Of a stretch of 64,000 nt of DNA, positions 60,480 to 64,000 are shown piece by piece. The position numbers and the translations under genes are program-made. The notes under the pieces were generated by a model. The model saw only the letters and a list, made by a program, of their open reading frames with translations, was not told where the DNA came from and did not search any database. Within the stretch, counting starts at the first letter, position 1. Every line of letters starts with the position of its first letter. Source of the DNA: Rhizophagus irregularis (lineage: Eukaryota > Glomeromycota > Glomeromycetes > Glomerales > Glomeraceae); the NCBI RefSeq assembly GCF_026210795.1, contig NC_089451.1, positions 1,348,001-1,412,000 on the forward strand. The letters are read 5' to 3'.

Positions 60480-63400
60480 TCAGATTTCGCAATCTAAACA
60501 CTCTGAAGGAAGATCTTTTGTGAAATGATTAAGTAATCGAGATGTATATATAGCTTGTGGATGTGTAGTTGATTGGATATCTTCAATAAATAGAGGATTT
60601 TCTTTACTATATTCTTCTGCTTCTTTAAATTGTTTTTCAATTTCATAATGTTGCTCTTTTTCAATTTTCATAAAAAATTTAAACTCTGATGCGCTTAATG
60701 TAAGTGAATAATGAAATAACCAAATAAATCTTTCTATCTTAACAGCATTTGGTCTATTATTTGGATTTGAATCCCAACACTTTTTCATTAAGTCGATATA
60801 GCATTTTGGTGCTCTTGGTTCATTTATTTCAGGTCTAATTCCATTACAAATATCTAAAGCTAAAAGTTTATCGTGAGCACGATTGGCAAAAGGTTGACTT
60901 CCAGTTGCTACAAAATACATAATCATTCCAAAACTATATATATCTGCTGCTTGAGTATAAAGTTTTCCTCTTAATACTTCAGGAGCTACAACTCCATAAA
61001 TTTTTGTTTCATCAATATTACCAACTTCTCCACATAATCCCATATCTGAAATACATATATTGATATATTCTATATGCTTAAACAATATATTCTTCGTGTG
61101 AAAGTCACGATGGATCATCTGCTTTTGATGAATTTCTTTAAGACCTTTAATAATATTCATTAATATTTGTAATTTATTTGACCAATTAAAACTTTTGTAA
61201 TTTCTATATAAATAATCATTAAAGTTTCCACCTTCTGCATATTCAAGAACTATAATAAATTCTTCTGTATCTGAATTTTGAGACATCCCATATATTTTAA
61301 GAATATTACTAAATTTCTGATTTGTATATGCTAAATAAACTTCAACCTATTAAAATAAGTATATATAAATTATTACAATGATTAAAAAATAATCAGATCA
61401 TAAAAATATTTTATATTCATACCTCATTTAGAAATTCATAAATGAAATTTTGAGAATTATGTAAACATTTTAAAGCAACTTTCCTATTATTCCATATTGC
61501 TGAATATACTGTAGCAAAACCACCTTTTCCTATTTCTTTGATATCACTTAATTGATTATATGGTATCCACTTAATTTTAGAATTAATTTTAATGACGTTA
61601 ACAATTCTTATATTCTTACAATTTATCATACATAATTTACACCATTTATATACTTCACTTGTATATTCTTTACCACATTTTACACAATATTTTTCAAAAT
61701 GTTCTTCTAAACACTTTTCTAAATATTTATTTAAATATTCATAAGAATTTTCAAACATTTTTTCATGAAAAACCAAAATATAATCTTTTGTATCTGAATT
61801 TTGAGATATTCCATAACTAGTTAAATATGAGTTCACCTATTATAGTAATTATACCATAACGTTAATATATTTAATAAGCAAAATTAAATTTATAAACATT
61901 TATATACCTTGTTTAAAAATTCATCAGTAATATATTGAAAGTCATATAGGTATTTTAAAGCAACATTTCTGTTTAAATTCCTTACATATTTTTTTGAACA
62001 TCTATCAAATTTTAATGGACCATCCTTCCATACCGCTGCAGCAAACCCATTTTCTCTTTCTCTAATATCACTAAACTGATTGTATGATATCCATTCAAAT
62101 ACTATATCTAATGGACTATCAATTTGTGATCGCTTTTCTTGAATAAAACAATCAATTTGCTTATCTCCACTGGTCCAACTTGCAAAATTACATTCCAAAA
62201 AATCAATTTGACATGATTTACACCATTTATTTATTTCATCTGGATAATTCTCCCCGCAATCCTTACAAAATTTTTCAAGATATTTTTCATGAAAAACTAA
62301 AATATAATCTTTTGTATCTGGATTTTGAGACACACCATAACTGGTAATATCTTTTGATTTAATCTATGATATAATATATATTTCATTTATTAGTATATAG
62401 TATAAAAGGAAATGTTTATATAACTTAAATTCATAAATAACTTCATACCATACTTAAAAACTCATCAGATATATATTGCAAATTATACAAATATCTTAAA
62501 GCAACTGATCTTTGTTGGCCTATTAAGAAGTCATATATTAATGGCTTATTTTTCCATATTGCTGTGGCGCCAATATTTCCTATTTCTTTGATATCACTAA
62601 ACTGTTCATATGGTATCCATTTGAATTGCTCTTTTTGAAGAAAATCAATAAAAGCTTCAATTTGTTTAATTTTAGTCCAGTCTATAAAATTACTTTTCAA
62701 GTAATCAATTTGACATGGTCTACACCATTTATATTTCATATTTGTATATTTTTCATCACATTTTAAACAATATTTTTCAAAATATCCTTTATAAGAAACC
62801 AAAATATAATCCTTTGTATCTGGATTTTGAGACATTCCATAACTGACAATATCTTTTGATTTAACCTATAACAATTCAATATATATTATATTAATAAAAA
62901 TGGTTTAAATTAAAGATTATAAATGGACTTCATACCTTATCTAAAACTTCAAGGATATCTAATATATCAGATAAACTAACATTTTCATTTTCCAATTTTC
63001 TTTCATATTTATTTAAATTTGAATTATAATATAATGGACCATTCTTCCATATTGCTATAGTACCAATATTTTCTATTTCTTGAATGCCAGTAAGCTGATT
63101 GTATGGTATCCATTCAAATACCATTTCTGATGGATTATAAATTTGTAATTGCTTTTCTTGAATAAAATTATCGATTTGTTTATTACCACTGGTCCAGTTT
63201 ATAAAATTATTTTTCAAAAAATCAATTTGACATGGTTTACACCATTTATATTTTATATTTATATATTCTTCATCACATTTTAAACAATATATTTCAAAAT
63301 ATTCTTTATGGGAAACCAGGATATAATCCTTTGTATATGGATTTTGAGACATTCCATAACTGGCAATATCTTTTGATTTAACCTATAATAATATAATATA

Positions 63401-63976
63401 TATATATATATTAATAAAATATTTTAAATTCAAGATTATAAATGGACTTCATACCTTATCTAAAAATTCATCAAGGATATCTAATATATTGGATAAATAT
63501 TTTAAACTAACATTTTCATTTATCAATTTTCTTTCATATTTATTTAAATATGGTTTATAATATAATGGACCATTTTTCCATATTGCTATAGCACCAATAT
63601 TTCCTATCTCTTGAATGCTAGTAAACTGATTGTATGGTATCCATTCAAATATTATATTCTATTGGTTTTCAATTTGCAGTTGTTTTTTTTGAATAAAATC
63701 ATCAATTTGCTTATTTCCACTAGTACTAGTCCAATTTGTAAAATTATTTTTCAAAAAACTAATTTGACATGGCTTACACCACTCATATATTACATCTGAG
63801 TAATTCTCACCACAGTTCTTACAACATGTTTCAAGATATTTTTCATGAAAAACTAAAATATAATCTTTTGTATCTGGATTTTGAGACATTCCATAACAAT
63901 AATTATAATTATCATTACCATCATAATATAATGAATTTGTAATAAACTCATCCTCTGTTGTTAAATATGATTTTAC
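60480..63976 (-). CDS. Kinase gene D (partial, 5' end outside window), paralogue of gene C
   Basis: Visible exons: 63976-63455, 63382-62936, 62865-62449, 62363-61908, 61836-61423, 61346-60480; all phase 0, 1041 codons including the stop. The first visible exon begins after AG with VKSYLTTEDEFITNSLYYDG and continues into a standard module, so more exons lie upstream. Modules repeat CGENYSDVIYEWCKPC, NWTS..GNKQIDDFIQ and EWIPYNQ. Exon 61836-61423 has the intact loop GKGGFATVYSAIW and VALKCLH; the last exon has HRDFHTKN, SDMGLCGE and HPQAIYTSRLL. Compared with genes A-C, three residues (MPY) are missing just before APE, in the substrate-binding P+1 region. A TAG at 63659 replaces the Trp codon of the usual NPWNIIFEW. 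Protein identity with gene C is very high in the last two exons. Either a damaged gene or one starting downstream of the stop. Confidence 0.7.
63659..63661 (-). other. In-frame TAG in first visible exon of gene D
   Basis: The codon series ATT GAA AAC CAA TAG AAT ATA aligns with ATT GAA AAC CCA TGG AAT in gene C: one change makes TGG into TAG. The frame is open on both sides up to the splice sites. Confidence 0.8.
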
Positions 63977-64000
63977 CTAAACATATAAACACAAAATATA

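Overview
The window looks like nuclear DNA of a glomeromycotan (arbuscular mycorrhizal) fungus of the Rhizophagus type. It is very AT-rich, introns are short (about 60-90 nt) with GT..AG borders, and most of the coding capacity belongs to families hugely expanded in those fungi: TKL-like kinases with a CxxC...WCxxC ribbon and a WTSGN..ID..I linker, Sel1-repeat/kinase fusions, a KH protein and many TIR transposons. The species call is inference from family content, not from a marker gene.

Layout. 1-302: piece of a retropepsin-like polyprotein (-). 1150-7237: kinase gene A (-), 12 exons, about 1726 aa. 9594-11485: shorter kinase gene B (-) with a dead upstream exon. 12690-15107: a KH pseudogene and an intact KH gene (-). 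15108-19600: non-coding, with a MITE candidate, a 48-50 nt minisatellite and a small MITE. 19603-26924: giant Sel1-array/kinase gene (+) with about 54 repeats. 27277-29184: decayed TIR element holding a zinc-finger pseudogene that is itself split by a TTAA-flanked MITE. 32145-32623 and 38433-42351: two copies of a kinase-exon relic, the second split by a 3.56 kb Tc1/mariner-like transposon (38649-42207) that carries a transposase (+) and a SAM-domain cargo gene (-). 34231-36680: kinase gene E (+) with two lesions. 43257-50286: kinase gene C (-), 12 exons, about 2057 aa. 50287-60245: repeats, MITEs and a decayed LINE-like element. 60480-63976: kinase gene D (-), paralogue of C, running off the right edge.

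The most striking structure is shared by A, C and D (and in small form B and E). Each gene is a string of nearly identical phase-0 exons of about 410-490 nt. Every exon encodes strands beta4-beta5 of one kinase N-lobe, a four-cysteine ribbon, and then beta1-beta3/alphaC of the next N-lobe. After splicing the protein reads as about 10-12 consecutive kinase N-lobes without C-lobes, mostly with degenerate glycine loops, closed by one complete kinase domain. Many exons lack a Met or lie in separate frames, so simple gene callers would miss or fragment these genes. Exon loss, exon fusion by precise intron loss, mini-exon remnants and splice-site shifts are all visible, so the loci look like actively remodelled exon arrays. 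All exon boundaries are my reading from GT/AG positions and frame continuity; no transcript data were available.
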